Part shown: in pieces, positions 20,664 through 30,590 of the stretch
Position numbering within the stretch: the stretch's first letter is position 1
Layout of the letters: every line of letters begins with the position of its first letter
NCBI GenBank assembly: GCA_930367215.1
Contig: OV884056.1
Location: forward strand, 235,529,127 to 235,593,126
Direction of reading: 5' to 3'
Source: Pollenia angustigena
Lineage: Eukaryota; Arthropoda; Insecta; Diptera; Polleniidae
Length of the DNA stretch: 64,000 nucleotides
The notes under the pieces: generated by a model
What the model was told of the DNA's origin: nothing
The model's database searches: none
The model's input: only the letters and a program-made list of their open reading frames with translations
Made by a program: the position numbers and the translations under genes

Positions 20664-20928
20664 GTGCTGGTTCACACAGGTCAAGTTTGACTCTTCAAGT
20701 CTCGAGCTTTTAGGAGAGAGGGGTAAAGAGAATGGAAAGGGGTACATACTTGACCGTACCAGTCAGTTTTGTATTTTTCTTTTCTTTTTTCATCCGTAAT
20801 ATAATAAAAAGCTACAAAGTTGAAGGAAAAGAAAACAAAAATTAATTTTGTGCATGAACGTGAACGCAAGTTCAAAAGAAAATTTAAATAAAACTGTTCA
20901 AGAAAACTTGACCTGTGTGAACAAGCAC
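20664..20928. mobile_element. TGCTGGTTCACAC MITE with TTA duplication
   Basis: GTGCTGGTTCACACAGGTCAAG and CTTGACCTGTGTGAACAAGCAC bound a copy almost identical to 12391-12653. TTA lies at 20661-20663 and 20929-20931. Nested in the 20607-23669 element. Confidence 0.82.
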
Positions 20929-21053
20929 TTACAGAGAGTGTTCTGCAGAACGATTCACCCATCTCGGAAAATTTGTCCGGACAAACAAAGCTACCATATG
21001 GTATACAGATGTAAACGATTATACAAAGTGGCAGCACAGTTAGCAAACTATTA

Positions 21054-21514
21054 AGGTGGAAGTACATAGCACGCGTTAGTTCGTCGACAAGTATCGTGCG
21101 TTTATGAACTTTAGCGCGTCAAAAACTGCAAGTTACACAACACGCGTTACAAAAGCCATTCCTGTCAGCTGTTTTTTATTTGTTTACTTATTTGTGCATT
21201 AAAAACGGGTTCGAAAATATATCAAGATTTTGTTATTTTATTAAATTTATTCTTTTTGTATAAATATTGTATGTTTTTTAAGCACTTCAATAAGTTTTTC
21301 TTTCATGATTCACAAATTTGTTAAATTATAATTTTTATTGTCAGCTGATTACTTGTCAAAAACACACAACGCGTTAAAAAGTTCAAAGTTAACCAACTTT
21401 CTGGCGCAAACGCGTCAAAATATTTTGCTTGTAGCTTGTTCTATGAAAACACACTAGCTTAACTTTTTTTGACAGAAGACGACACGCACTAACGCGTGCT
21501 ATGTACTTCTACCT
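21054..21514. mobile_element. TTA-flanked MITE, AGGTGGAAGTACATAGCACG ends
   Basis: AGGTGGAAGTACATAGCACG with CGTTAGT is mirrored by ACTAACGCGTGCTATGTACTTCTACCT. TTA lies at 21051-21053 and 21515-21517. The interior carries AACGCGT palindromes. Nested in 20607-23669. Confidence 0.82.
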
Positions 21515-21595
21515 TTAGTTTTTTTTATAAAAGTATGTGAAAATGGAAGAAAGAAGAAAATTAATTTTATTATTTGTAATTGAATTGGATAAAAC

Positions 21596-22925
21596 TAGGG
21601 TAACCGATTAACGGTTAACCGATTAATTAATATTCGATTAACTTATCGATTAATTTAAAATTTTTCGGTTAACGATTAAACTGGTTAATTTCAGTCGATT
21701 AACCGATTAACCGTTGTAACAAAAATTATAATTTTTTGTAGTATTAAACCATAATTTTTTGTGTTTTAAACAATGGGTGAGTTCCAAAACGTGGGTTACA
21801 AAGCAACTCGCTTTTTAAAATACATTCTACAGTGCAACCATTAACAATTTTATAACGTTATCCGTACCAAAATTCTCCAAAACTGCACCAAAATAGTTGT
21901 GTTCAGAATTATTTTTGTATACAATATATTTCCTTCTATAAATACATTTTTAAAATACAGTACAAAAACAGAAATTAAGGAATTCGGAAACGAACTTTTT
22001 TGCAAAATGTTCGGTGCTGACTTTTGTCAGGATGAGTTAGATGCTGACCTGACAACAGAAGAAACTTACGATAGTAACGCAACAACAGAATTAATCCAAA
22101 CAATTAGAATTGTTAACAATTTTAAAAAATAAAACCGGATTTAAATGGTATAATGGAAGATTTTATATGCTTAGAGAAATCCATAAAAAAGACTGAGAAT
22201 TTAGATATTCTGTATTATGGGTTGCTTTCGATTTTTCTAACATCTACGATAAGTGAAAAAAAATTTTCAAAGTCAAAATTTATCACAACTAAAGAAAGGA
22301 GTCGCTTAAATCCAATACATTTTAACAAAATTATTTATCTAAAAGATTATTTTCTAAGATCTTCGTAAACTATTTAAATTACTAAACATGACCTCAAAGT
22401 TTATTTTTTAATAAATACATAATCGGCCTTGTTCTGGAAATCGAAATCACGTAAAATTGAAAATAAAAAAGTTTTTAATTCTATCCTGTATTTAAAATTG
22501 ATAAAATTATTTCTTTTTCATGACCTCATACTTTGAGGACCACATATCTTTACTTTTGAAATCAGGAAAAGCTACGTTCATTTAAAAAAAATTTAACTTA
22601 AAATCTCCATCGATTTCAATTTTACGTGATTTCGATTTACAGAAAGTGACCGAATATGTATTACAGAGTTATGAATTATTTTTTTTTGCTCGTTTTAGTT
22701 CACGTATTGTTATGTTATTGTTTTTTTACTACTAAACTGCAAATAATAAATAATTTTTCATTTTTATTAATTGAAATTACATAATTTATAAAAAAAATAC
22801 TTAATTAATCGGTTAACCGATCAATTACAAAACCAACCGATTATTAACCTATTAAACAAAACCCTCGGTTAATGAATCGAGCGATTAACCGATTAAATCA
22901 AAAGCCCGGTTAAATGAATACCCTA
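21596..22925 (+). mobile_element. hAT element, TAGGGTAACCGATTAAC ends, with transposase remnant
   Basis: The left end is TAGGGTAACCGATTAACGG and the right end AACCGATTAAAT...GAATACCCTA. The 8-bp target GATAAAAC (21588-21595) matches CATAAAAC (22926-22933) at 7 of 8 bases. The subterminal regions are packed with GGTTAACCGATTAA words. The C-terminal transposase dimerisation motif (22153-22368) confirms hAT. Confidence 0.87.
21899..22368 (+). pseudogene. hAT transposase, C-terminal remnant
   Basis: Two reading-frame pieces. 21899-22131 gives EFGNELFCKMFGADF...DDELDADLTTEE-like acidic sequence. 22153-22368 gives the dimerisation domain: LLSIFLTSTISEKKFS, then KERSRLNPIHFNKIIYL, matching the hAT consensus (a TS.SER.FS...R..L.p....l..l pattern). 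The catalytic core is missing and a stop lies between the pieces, so the protein is dead. Confidence 0.78.
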
Positions 22926-23782
22926 CATAAAACCCATTTACTAGCAAAACAAATTTATCAAAAAAAGGTTGAAAGTAAAAAGAAAGAAGAGTTAGAAAAA
23001 TATTACAGAAAAGAAGAACAAACGGTGTTTTCCACACACTTGTTCCTGAGATGCGCTTTCATGACGTGGAATCGTTTATAAATAATTAACATTCACTTCC
23101 TACAATAATTGGTAAACATTATGTTAAAAAATATTAAAATTTACCATTTAAAATTTACTTCCGAATAATTTCAATAGATTTTTCTATTTCCGTCCATATA
23201 TTTTGTTTTAGTAAGTATTTTTATATCGAGCCCTGACAGCGAAAATAATGTAAGCGACATGATTTTCAATTTTCGTTTTTTTTAATAAATGACTTTATTG
23301 GCAACACTTGCATCATCTCCTAAAAAATATCATGGTCACATAATGTACCGTTACGATTTTATAGCAAAAACAATTTTAACGTAAGCGACAAATTTCATAC
23401 AAAATTAATATGAAATAAAACAAAAAAAGCTCTCTCCTGTAAAATTTGAGTTTTGGCGCTTACATTATTTTCGCGGTTAGGGGTCGATATGAACGATTTC
23501 CCATATCATTAATACATTCTCTTCCTGGATTTTTTATTTCCCAATTCAAGAAAAAACGTTCCGAACAAATTCAGTGCTCTCTCTCTCTCAAAAGTAAAAC
23601 GTCAAACTCAATATAAAAAAAATTTTGTCCGGACAAAAATTTTGTTCGGAACGCACGTGGAATCGAGCTTTAGTAAAAAACTGAGAGTGTATTGCAAATT
23701 GAAAGGAATTGAAAGGCAAAACTTGATCGTGTGGCCACCAAGTATAAGAATATCAAGAACAACTTGAACGTGCGGCTGCAAG

Positions 23783-23980
23783 GTAAGCGGCTCATAGACT
23801 TGCAATATAATTATAAAACTTTCTGTATTATACAATTATATCGCCATTGTGTATGTTATATTCGAAGGTGGCACATATATTGGCAATAATCAAACACATT
23901 TTGATTTTATTGCACAACGAAAAGATGTGCAATATACTGTGAAGTGTGTTGGCAACAATGTACGATGTTGTTTTGCTTTA
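23783..23980. repeat. Repeat segment shared with 7440-7650 (first part)
   Basis: GGCACATATATTGGCAATAATC...ACAATGTACGATGTTGTTTTGCTTTA reads as the reverse complement of about 7500-7650. Its continuation (AATAAGAG...ATTGTGCCACTTATT) is at 25009-25085, with the two MITEs 23981-25005 inserted between. 7500-7520 gives the uninterrupted site. Confidence 0.65.
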
Positions 23981-24667
23981 CTTGAGGGTTACACGATCAA
24001 GTTTTGGCTATCAAGTTTTAATACACTCACACTTTTTTACCAATACACTCATACTTTTAAAAATTAATACGAACTTGCCTCTAAAATTCTCTTGCCAGTG
24101 AGTGTATCAATTTTCGTTCAAGAAAACATCTTATTACAAATCTTTTGAAGTTGTTTTTGTTTTTTTTCACAAATATTTTGCCGGCAAAAGCTGAAGTTCT
24201 TTTTTTTTTTTTACAAATTGTTGCGGGAATTTTAAAATTTTAACTAAAAACCTAAAAAAATAGTGAAATATGTTTATTAATAAAATTTATTTATAAAATT
24301 AATAAGCAAAATGATGTTCTGCGATTCATAGAGCTGTACAGAAGCCATGAAATTTTATGAATCTTTCATCATATAGGCGAAATGATTTGAAAATAAAAGC
24401 CTACGAGTCTATAGCTTCTGAAACAAAAATGCCAGTGGAAGAAGTAAAGAAAAAAATAAAGTCCCTTCGAACAGCCTACAGTGCAGAAAAATCAAAAGTG
24501 GAAAATAGCAAAACATTTTGAGTTGTTTTCTCGGCGACGACATCTTGAAAAAGTAAATTGCTTTCAACTTGCGTGCAGCCTACGTCACAGCTGTCAACTT
24601 TTGCATATTTTGACAATCAGTATATGTAAAAGACTATCAAGAAAATCTTGATCGTGTGGCTGCACTG
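23981..24667 (+). mobile_element. GGTTACACGATCAAG-family element, long form with MADF remnant
   Basis: It begins CTTGAGGGTTACACGATC and ends CTTGATCGTGTGGCTGCACTG, with TTA on both sides (23978-23980, 24668-24670). It is longer than the 335-bp copies because about 24130-24535 holds extra sequence with a MADF-domain coding remnant. It abuts a second copy (24671-25005), the TTA between them serving both. Confidence 0.8.
24304..24521 (+). pseudogene. MADF (Myb/SANT-like) DNA-binding domain remnant
   Basis: The frame from 24304 reads KQNDVLRFIELYRSHEIL. After a one-base loss near 24358 it continues NLSSYRRNDLKIKAYESIAS, then ETKMPVEEVKKKIKSLRTAY and SAEKSKVENSK to a TGA at 24519. The F.ELY...LW...Y..N...+..AY..IA.......EEVK.KIKSLRTAY pattern is the MADF domain. 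PIF/Harbinger elements are known to encode a second, MADF/Myb-type protein beside the transposase, and this element has a Harbinger-size TTA target. So I read it as the fossil of that protein. Frameshifted and truncated. Confidence 0.68.
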
Positions 24668-24670
24668 TTA

Positions 24671-25005
24671 CTTGAGGGTTACACGATCAAGTTTTGCCTA
24701 TCAAGTTTTAATACACTCACACTTTTTACCAATACACTCATACTTTTAAAAATTGATACGAACTTGCCTTTAAAATTCTCTTGCCAGTGAGTGTTTCAAT
24801 TTACGTTCAAGAAAACAGCTGATTTCAAGGTTAGTGAGCAAATTTTTCGTTTCTCTTTATAAATTTTTTTTTTTTGATGGCATTTTGAAAGTAAATTGCT
24901 CAAAAATTGAATGCAGCCTACGTCACAACTATCAATTTTTGGAAATTTTGACAAGCAGTATATGTAAAAGACTATCAAGAACAACTTGACCGTGTAACTG
25001 CAGTG
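24671..25005. mobile_element. 335-bp GGTTACACGATCAAG-family MITE
   Basis: Ends CTTGAGGGTTACACGATCAAG and CTTGACCGTGTAACTGCAGTG; TTA at 24668-24670 and 25006-25008. Same length as 9102-9436. Confidence 0.82.
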
Positions 25006-25085
25006 TTAAAGGTTATGTTATGTTTTTAATAAGAGTTGAGCCATATTTTCATTGAAACCATTGTGCCACTTATTTAACAATATAT

Positions 25086-25373
25086 ATTATATATATAAAT
25101 ATACCTTGGTTCCTGGGTGTGTGAGCCGAATGCTAAATAATGGACTGTTTATTTGCGAACACTGATTTTTTTTAATGATTTTTAAAACGAGACAGATGAT
25201 TTTTTTATTTTTCTCAGTAAATTGACGATTTTTCGCAAATTTATCTGGTAGCACTGTTTATGCCATTATATTTTTCTGAATATTTCAAACATTGCGCTAT
25301 ATTTTGCATTGAACATTTATGATTTTTTTTTAAATTGATACGGACGATTTAAAGAAAACGCAAACACTTTAAA
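25086..25373. other. 5' flank of the Rad60/NIP45 gene
   Basis: It contains a TATATATATA run near 25085-25100. A ~57-bp segment (CCTGGGTGTGTGAGCCGAA...GCGAACACTG, about 25112-25166) is nearly identical to 46501-46557, inside a mariner element. No TATA box or initiator can be assigned with confidence. Confidence 0.5.
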
Positions 25374-25422
25374 ATGAGTGAAGAGTTTAATATATTTAAA
25401 AATCTAGAGGATTTACGAAAAA
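25374..25422 (+). CDS. Rad60/NIP45 (SUMO-like domain protein), exon 1
   Basis: The start codon at 25374 opens MSEEFNIFKNLEDLRK; the exon ends at 25422 before a GTAAGT donor (phase 1). A purine precedes at -3 (AAAATG). The short intron is 53 bp (25423-25475, acceptor TTTAG), typical of flies. The codon split A|TA rebuilds Ile-17. Exon 2 has no in-frame ATG near its start, so this exon is needed to start the protein. Confidence 0.85.
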
Positions 25423-25475
25423 GTAAGTACGAAAAACTTTTAAAAATTAAAATATAATTTAACATATCTATTTAG

Positions 25476-26555
25476 TAAATATATTGGACCAACTCAAGAC
25501 TAGGGAGCCTTCCAAAACCGTTGATCTTAATGATAGTCAAGGACTGGACAATGATGACTTTGATTTTGATGCCCTAGTAAATAATAATATTAAAAAGAGC
25601 CCTACAAAAAGACAGCGTAACAAAGAAAAAACTGAAATACGTGAAAAGACATCCAAGAAAAATGCAAAATTAAGACGTAGTTCGACATCAACAGATGGGT
25701 CTATATCACCGACATTGCCTTTGTTGGAGAACTTAAGTAGGAAGGTAAACGAGATGCCAGTCGGTAGAAGAACGAGGAGATCTTTAGAAGCTTCCAAAAA
25801 AATTGAAGAAACTGACACAATATTGGAATCTTTCGAACCTGGCACATCCAAGAGTAGAGGGCGTGGTAAAGGAAGAGGTAGGGGAAGGGGTCGTGGTCGT
25901 GGTAGGGGAAAATCCAATACAAGCTTATCTCCCAATAGCACGCAGTATCTACAACTTAACTCTACTGAAAGTTCTGATTGCATTACACAACATTCATCAT
26001 CAAATGAAGTATCTACACATGAAGATGAGATTACGGGTCAAGCCAGTGCAACTTTAAGCATCATGGAACGTTTTTTGCAACAAGGACGTCCTGGTCGTTT
26101 ACGGGTTATGCGTGGTCGCCGTCAATATGTTGCCGAATTAGCTGCCCGTTGTACACAAGTAGATTATGTAGATTTAGTCTCCAGTCCTATGCCCCGCGTG
26201 GAAGGCTTTATTGAATTAGACTCTGACACAGAAGAAGCTACGAGGACAACTCGCAGCAAAAAGACAAACAAGGAAAAATTTACTACTAATTCGATTGAAA
26301 AAAAGGGCTCTCTAAATACTTCTTTGGATATTTCATATGATGAGGATAATCCCGAACTTAATATTAAGGTTAATTGGAAGGGCAAACCAGAAGCATTTAA
26401 ATTGCGTAAATATCAAAAGTTTTCGACTATATTTAAACAAATAGCCGAACGTGAAAGTATCAATGAGGATAGTATAGTTTTTAATTTAGATGACCGCATC
26501 ATAATGGCGGACGATACGCCCGATTCGATAAACTATAAAATATTTCAGTTTATTG
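25476..26555 (+). CDS. Rad60/NIP45, exon 2 (disordered region, Gly-Arg tract and SUMO-like domain 1)
   Basis: The gene encodes a 476-residue member of the Rad60/Esc2/NIP45 family: non-enzymatic proteins with two C-terminal SUMO-like domains that work with Smc5/6, Ubc9 and SUMO ligases in genome maintenance (family knowledge). Residues 17-310 are low-complexity: DDFDFDALVNNN, Lys/Arg-rich nuclear-signal-like stretches, a Gly-Arg tract at about 143-162, and a conserved-looking RPGRLRVMRGRRQYV with VEGFIELDSDTEEA, a SIM-like acidic/hydrophobic stretch. The first SUMO-like domain starts near residue 311 (NIKVNWKGKPEAFKLRKYQK) and crosses into exon 3. The exon ends in phase 1 at GTAAGT (26556). 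Confidence 0.87.
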
Positions 26556-26967
26556 GTAAGTACATAACATTTTTATTAGAAATTTTTAGGCTAAGGTTAT
26601 AACGAGCTCATATTTATCAAAAACATTTTTAATAATAGTCATAAATACTTATTTTTTACTTGTTCAAAAATGCGGTTTCTTATTAAATTTTGCTGTTTTT
26701 AATAGGACACTTATTTCTTTTCATTTGTACCTTTTTTTTTAAATAGTTAACATTTTATGAATTTTTGATACGACCGTTTTCCAAGTGTAATGACAAAATT
26801 TTTACAAAAAGAAATAATGTAACACTTTTTATTTTAATTCATTCATAATTGAACATTGTTTGCTATAAATGTATTGGTAAAAACTTTTTATAAATAACAA
26901 AAAAGATTGGAGCGTGGCCGCTAAACATCCGCCTTAAAAAATTAAAACTATAAAAACTTATTTATAG

Positions 26968-27178
26968 ATGGCCGAGTACTTTCTCGTCGCTTTAACTCAC
27001 CCGGGGCTGTAGCAGCAGCCGGAAAAAAACGTAATAATAACAAAATCACTCTTAAAATCCAGTCGGATAAATGGAAGCGTCCTCTGCAAATAGATCTTAT
27101 GAAAACTGATAAATTTCGAGTTTTATATATAAAATGTGCGGAAGAATTAAATGTTGGTCTACATAATTTGAAATTAAG
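26968..27178 (+). CDS. Rad60/NIP45, exon 3 (end of SLD1, start of SLD2)
   Basis: The acceptor is TTTATAG; the split codon G|AT gives Asp-377, then GRVLSRRFNSPG closes SLD1. After an Ala/Lys/Asn linker, SLD2 begins at about residue 402: KITLKIQSDKWKRPLQ with FRVLYIKCAEELNVGLHNLK. It ends phase 2 at AAG|GTAAAT. The preceding intron (26556-26967) is 412 bp and AT-rich, with no feature seen. Confidence 0.86.
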
Positions 27179-27265
27179 GTAAATTATTTTTTAATTCAAA
27201 GATACCATTACCCTTGCAACGTTATGATTAAAAAATAATCAACATAACTCATTTCTCAATTACAG

Positions 27266-27356
27266 TTTTGATGGTGAGTTATTAGATCTTAATGATACTG
27301 CTGTGGATCTTGATTTAGAAGGTGGCGAAGCTATTGATTTGCGTATAAAAACTTGA
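27266..27356 (+). CDS. Rad60/NIP45, exon 4 (end of SLD2 and stop)
   Basis: The acceptor is ATTACAG; the split codon AG|T gives Ser. Then FDGELLDLNDTAVDLDLEGG with EAIDLRIKT and TGA at 27354-27356. The FDG..L...DT...LDLE.GD-type ending is the classic SUMO-like fold (compare FDG.....DTP..L.MEDGD in SUMO) but without the Gly-Gly tail, so it is not conjugated. The intron before it is 87 bp. The joined coding length is 1,431 bp including the stop. Confidence 0.87.
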
Positions 27357-27368
27357 ATCTTCTTTTTA

Positions 27369-27374
27369 AATAAA
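27369..27374 (+). promoter_or_regulatory. Poly(A) signal AATAAA for the Rad60/NIP45 gene
   Basis: AATAAA lies 13 bases after the stop codon, in TTTTTAAATAAAATG. This very short 3' UTR is plausible for a compact fly gene; other AATAAA words occur at about 27700, so the real site needs RNA evidence. Confidence 0.5.
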
Positions 27375-28159
27375 ATGTGTTTTCATTTTCATTTTTTTAA
27401 CCAATTTAAACAAAACAAATTTTCTTGAGCAAGTATGTATTGAGTTTGCTGATGAGGAAAGAAGAATGAAAATATTTCCAATTTGTCTTCCAGTACTCTT
27501 ACAAAAACTCAAGATATGCGCAAAAATATTAAATGTACTTTTGTTTTATTTCTGTTTGGTTTTTTTTTGCGAATTTAGTATCTGTTTAGTTTATATTTTT
27601 ATTTATTTTGTTTTTTTTTTAATTGTTCTTATTTTTGTTAATGCACCTTCATGTTCATCTAAAAAGAAAACTTTAAGTAGTCATTTGTTTCCTGTTTTAG
27701 TAATAAAGTTTAGCAATTAAAAAAAAAAAACGTTTAGTTTTTATTTATTGTGCTACTTAAGCAGGCCATACAGTACTACAGCATACTAGCAAAAACAAGT
27801 GATGTTGAATCGTGCTAGAAAACATACCATACAAGCATACTGGTGCAATATTCATTTCCTTAAAAATTTTGTACGGATTTACGGATTGTACCGCATTTGT
27901 TATTGATGTTATTTGAAAAAAAAAAAAAAAATAAATTAGAGAAAATTCGTGCTTTTATTGAAAGACGTAATGAATAGTGACACAGTTGGTTTTGCAATTG
28001 TTATTGCTGTTATAATAAATACAAACAAGAAATATCTAAAAAATTAGCCATAATTCTTATATTATAGAAATAGAATTTTGTTCCTTTAACTATTCGGCCT
28101 TATTCTTTAAGGCGATGTCGTTAACGCCTAAGTCGTCTTTGTAATAGATTAAAGAACAC
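27375..28159. other. Intergenic sequence after Rad60/NIP45
   Basis: A T-rich stretch (27540-27720) can be read as a Phe/Leu-rich frame, but it is compositional. At 27763-27860, CCATACAGTACTACAGCATAC and CATACCATACAAGCATACTGG look like one half of a CCATACA-type MITE. Otherwise no feature seen. Confidence 0.5.
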
Positions 28160-28305
28160 TAGTGCTGGGAAACTATCGATAGGAAAAATATCAATATCGA
28201 TGTGGTTCATAAATATTTAAAATCGGGCGAATTATGAAACAGTCTGATATTTTGCACTCTGTTACAAAAGTGTCGAGTCGTAAATTTAAGATGATATTTA
28301 ACAAA

Positions 28306-29629
28306 CAGTGTGACCACAACTAAAAAAAAATTGGATGCTAAATGGGGATTAAAACAATGCTAAAAATGCTAAAAATAAAATTTGAAAATGCTAAACAAAT
28401 GCTAAATTTTCTTAAATAATTGTATCATTTTAATGAATGAATTATACATTAATTTACCTGAAAATGTTATTTTTCTTTAAAATAAAATGTTTGTTAAGTT
28501 TTATGAAACTGTCATTTGCTTAAGCAAAATGCGAAACTGATCGCACATACCGTACGGAATCAAATGTTTTTTGATTTTGTTTTTTTAAATACATTTGAGA
28601 GACTTATTATTAATTTTTGACAGTAGGTTAAGCAAGGCTATGCATATTATTGTTGGGCCTTTGGGTTTTACAAGAAAAGTAGAAGAAAAATAAATTATAA
28701 ACAGTTTAAGGCGATTAATAAATTTAACATTTTAAATGGTTTTTTGTAAAATTTTCAAAATGTTAAATAGGGTTTTTTGCGTTCTATGTAACGATATTCC
28801 TACATATCTGCGGCAATAAATAATAATGGCTAAAGTCGAAATTTCGTGTTTTACGATATTAAAGGTTTTGTCTAAAATTGTGTATTATATAGCGAAAGTT
28901 AAAATATTAATGCATATAGTTTTATTAATATGTAATGACATTTTATACTTGAAATTTAGCTGCGTCATAGATCTTGAAGAAGATAATAAGAATATGTAAT
29001 AAAATTAAAAACACTTAAGTCAAATTAAGCCATTATTATTTGTTGCTAGGAGGTATATATTATTAAATACAAAATATAAGTAAAAACAAAAATTGTCATT
29101 GAAAACATAAAAGGTTATTCAACAGCATTTTCAGTAAATTTAATTACACATTAAACACACCATTATATGAATAGTTTTCCTTAATTTTCAAAGTGTTGGT
29201 CAAAATACCATTATAATTTGATGTGTTTTCATCATATTCTAAACACCTATCCAGAATTCAATAGTTGAACTTTGGTTCATCAATTCTTATGCATTCAGCT
29301 TTTGCCATTGCTGTTCCAAAACCGTTATTTCTTCTGTAGTAAAATCTACCATTTCTTCTTTAATTTATTTTTGTGTTTACAGGGTTGCTATTATTATACA
29401 TTTGTATAAACGTATAAATTACAAAATAAAATCATAGAGATTAGAAGTGATAAGTTATATTGTGAAATAGCAATATATAAAATTTTTAAGATTAAAAAAT
29501 GCTAAATCATGCTAAAAAAATATTACAAAAATGCTGAAAATAATGCTAAATGCTATTTGAAAAATTCGCTGTTAAATCAAAATAAATAATGCTAAATTTA
29601 GCAGTGAAAGTGCTAAAAGGGTCACACTG
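28306..29629. mobile_element. hAT element, CAGTGTGACC ends, nested
   Basis: The left end is CAGTGTGACCACAACTAAAA and the right end GTGCTAAAAGGGTCACACTG. TTAACAAA (28298-28305) and CTAACAAA (29630-29637) match at 7 of 8 bases. AATGCTAAA words recur densely near both ends, a subterminal-repeat pattern usual for hAT. No coding is recognised in the middle. Confidence 0.84.
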
Positions 29630-30239
29630 CTAACAAAACTAAAAACCACAACGACTACGACACTTGTCGTAATAAAAAAACGACACTCATAATAAGGCCG
29701 ATTATTATTTAAAGTATAGCTATGAAGACATATTACAGCAGCTATACACATACAGTTTTTTGCCGCAAGTTTTTACTTGATATTAATTCGCGCAGAATTA
29801 CAGCAATAAATACCAACAACAAGAATGACAGGTTGTTGTTGTAACAGCTCGACTTGTATTGGTGTTGCTGAGTTGACAATCTTTGGTCGGCGCAGTTGAT
29901 GCTCCGAGTCGTTCCGGTACGTAGACCCAATTGTCGCGTAGTAGTAGTATGGATTGCTTAGCTGTGCTTTTTTACTACTAACTCAAGGCCTTTATGCCGA
30001 AATTTTTATATGTTTACATAGGGACTGAAATGTCAGATAGTTTTATAATGTAAAAAATATCAAATAAAAATGCAATTGCAATTGCAAGCATAGGATAAAA
30101 CAATGAACGACCATTAGAGAAAAATTCCGCTAGATTGATTACCTTTTGGGTTGAGAATCAAATCCAATTAAGAACATAAAATATGCAATAAAAAATCTTA
30201 TAGTCCCTGTTACTTTGGTTCCTTCAGAATGGTGCTTAA

Positions 30240-30590
30240 GCCTAGATTACACTATCTCACAAGCCTTACGTATTCCATAATACTTTGTGAGATAGAAATC
30301 TAATGAGTTTTGTTGCGACTGTCAAAAAATCTAATGTAACATGACAGTTCGTGTTCACACCATCTCACAAAGTATAAACACTCACACATGAAATAAAATG
30401 CAACCCTGATCCAATGAAAAGTATTATTGTTTTGAAATTTTTCAAAAAACGATGAAGTCGTATGGGATGTCAAACTTTTTTCTTAATACTTGTCATTTTC
30501 GTGACACATTGCATTCACACTATCACACTTTCTCATATTACTTGAGTTTTTGACATGTATTAATACAAAGTATAATAGTGTAATCTAGCC
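30240..30590. mobile_element. TTAA-type MITE (351 bp), relative of 3501-6240
   Basis: GCCTAGATTACACTATCTCAC and ATAGTGTAATCTAGCC form the ends. TTAA stands on the left (30236-30239), TTTA on the right. In reverse orientation it aligns with the uninterrupted parts of 3501-6240, including GTATTCCATA, TTTTGTTGCGACTGTC and CACGAAAATGACAAGT-type words. Confidence 0.78.

Larger units (their letters stand above)
21543..23080 (+). pseudogene. Split coding remnant of the 20607-23669 element
   Basis: An ATG at 21543 opens MEERRKLILLFVIELDK, cut after 53 bases by the hAT at 21596-22925. Removing the hAT and one TSD copy lets the same frame continue from 22934 as THLLAKQIYQKKVESKKKE and on to TTTCCACACACTTG, ending TAA at about 23078-23080. 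The Lys/Glu-rich start could be the N-terminus of a Harbinger-type transposase, but no catalytic part is present and I cannot confirm the family. Internally deleted and non-functional. Confidence 0.5.
20607..23669 (+). mobile_element. 3,063-bp TTA-flanked element, AGCTCGATTC ends (Harbinger-type)
   Basis: The ends AGCTCGATTCACCCATGCGTTC and GAACGCACGTGGAATCGAGCT are followed inward by GTTCCGAACAA and TTGTCCGGACAA words. TTA flanks both sides (20604-20606, 23670-23672). The empty site is visible at about 12347-12375: GTGAGTGTGTTAGTAAAAAAC. Inside are two small TTA MITEs, a hAT (21596-22925) and a split coding remnant (21543-21595 plus 22934-23080). Confidence 0.82.
20142..23782. mobile_element. 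Two GGTTACACGATCAAG-family MITEs, one inside the other, then split by a 3-kb element
   Basis: The outer copy has its left part at 20142-20352 and its right part at about 23742-23782 (TATCAAGAACAACTTGAACGTGCGGCTGCAAGG, then TAA). The inner copy begins CCATGCGGCCACACGG at 20356, is cut at 20606 by the 20607-23669 element, and resumes at 23673 to end ...GATCGTGTGGCCACCAAG at 23741. The two copies face opposite ways, producing long inverted similarity around 20270-20480. Boundaries are approximate. Confidence 0.6.

Noticed and set aside
25537..25983. 148-codon antisense frame opposite Rad60/NIP45 exon 2
   Set aside because: Product of the Gly-Arg tract and biased composition; the sense strand has splice junctions and domain similarity.
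27466..27720. 84-codon Phe/Leu-rich frame after Rad60/NIP45
   Set aside because: T-rich composition; no ATG context, conservation signal or domain.
28098..29702. CGGCCTTATT / AATAAGGCCG as ends of an element
   Set aside because: The left end lies outside and the right end inside the hAT at 28160-30810, so they cannot bound one nested insertion. Only ~10 bp match.
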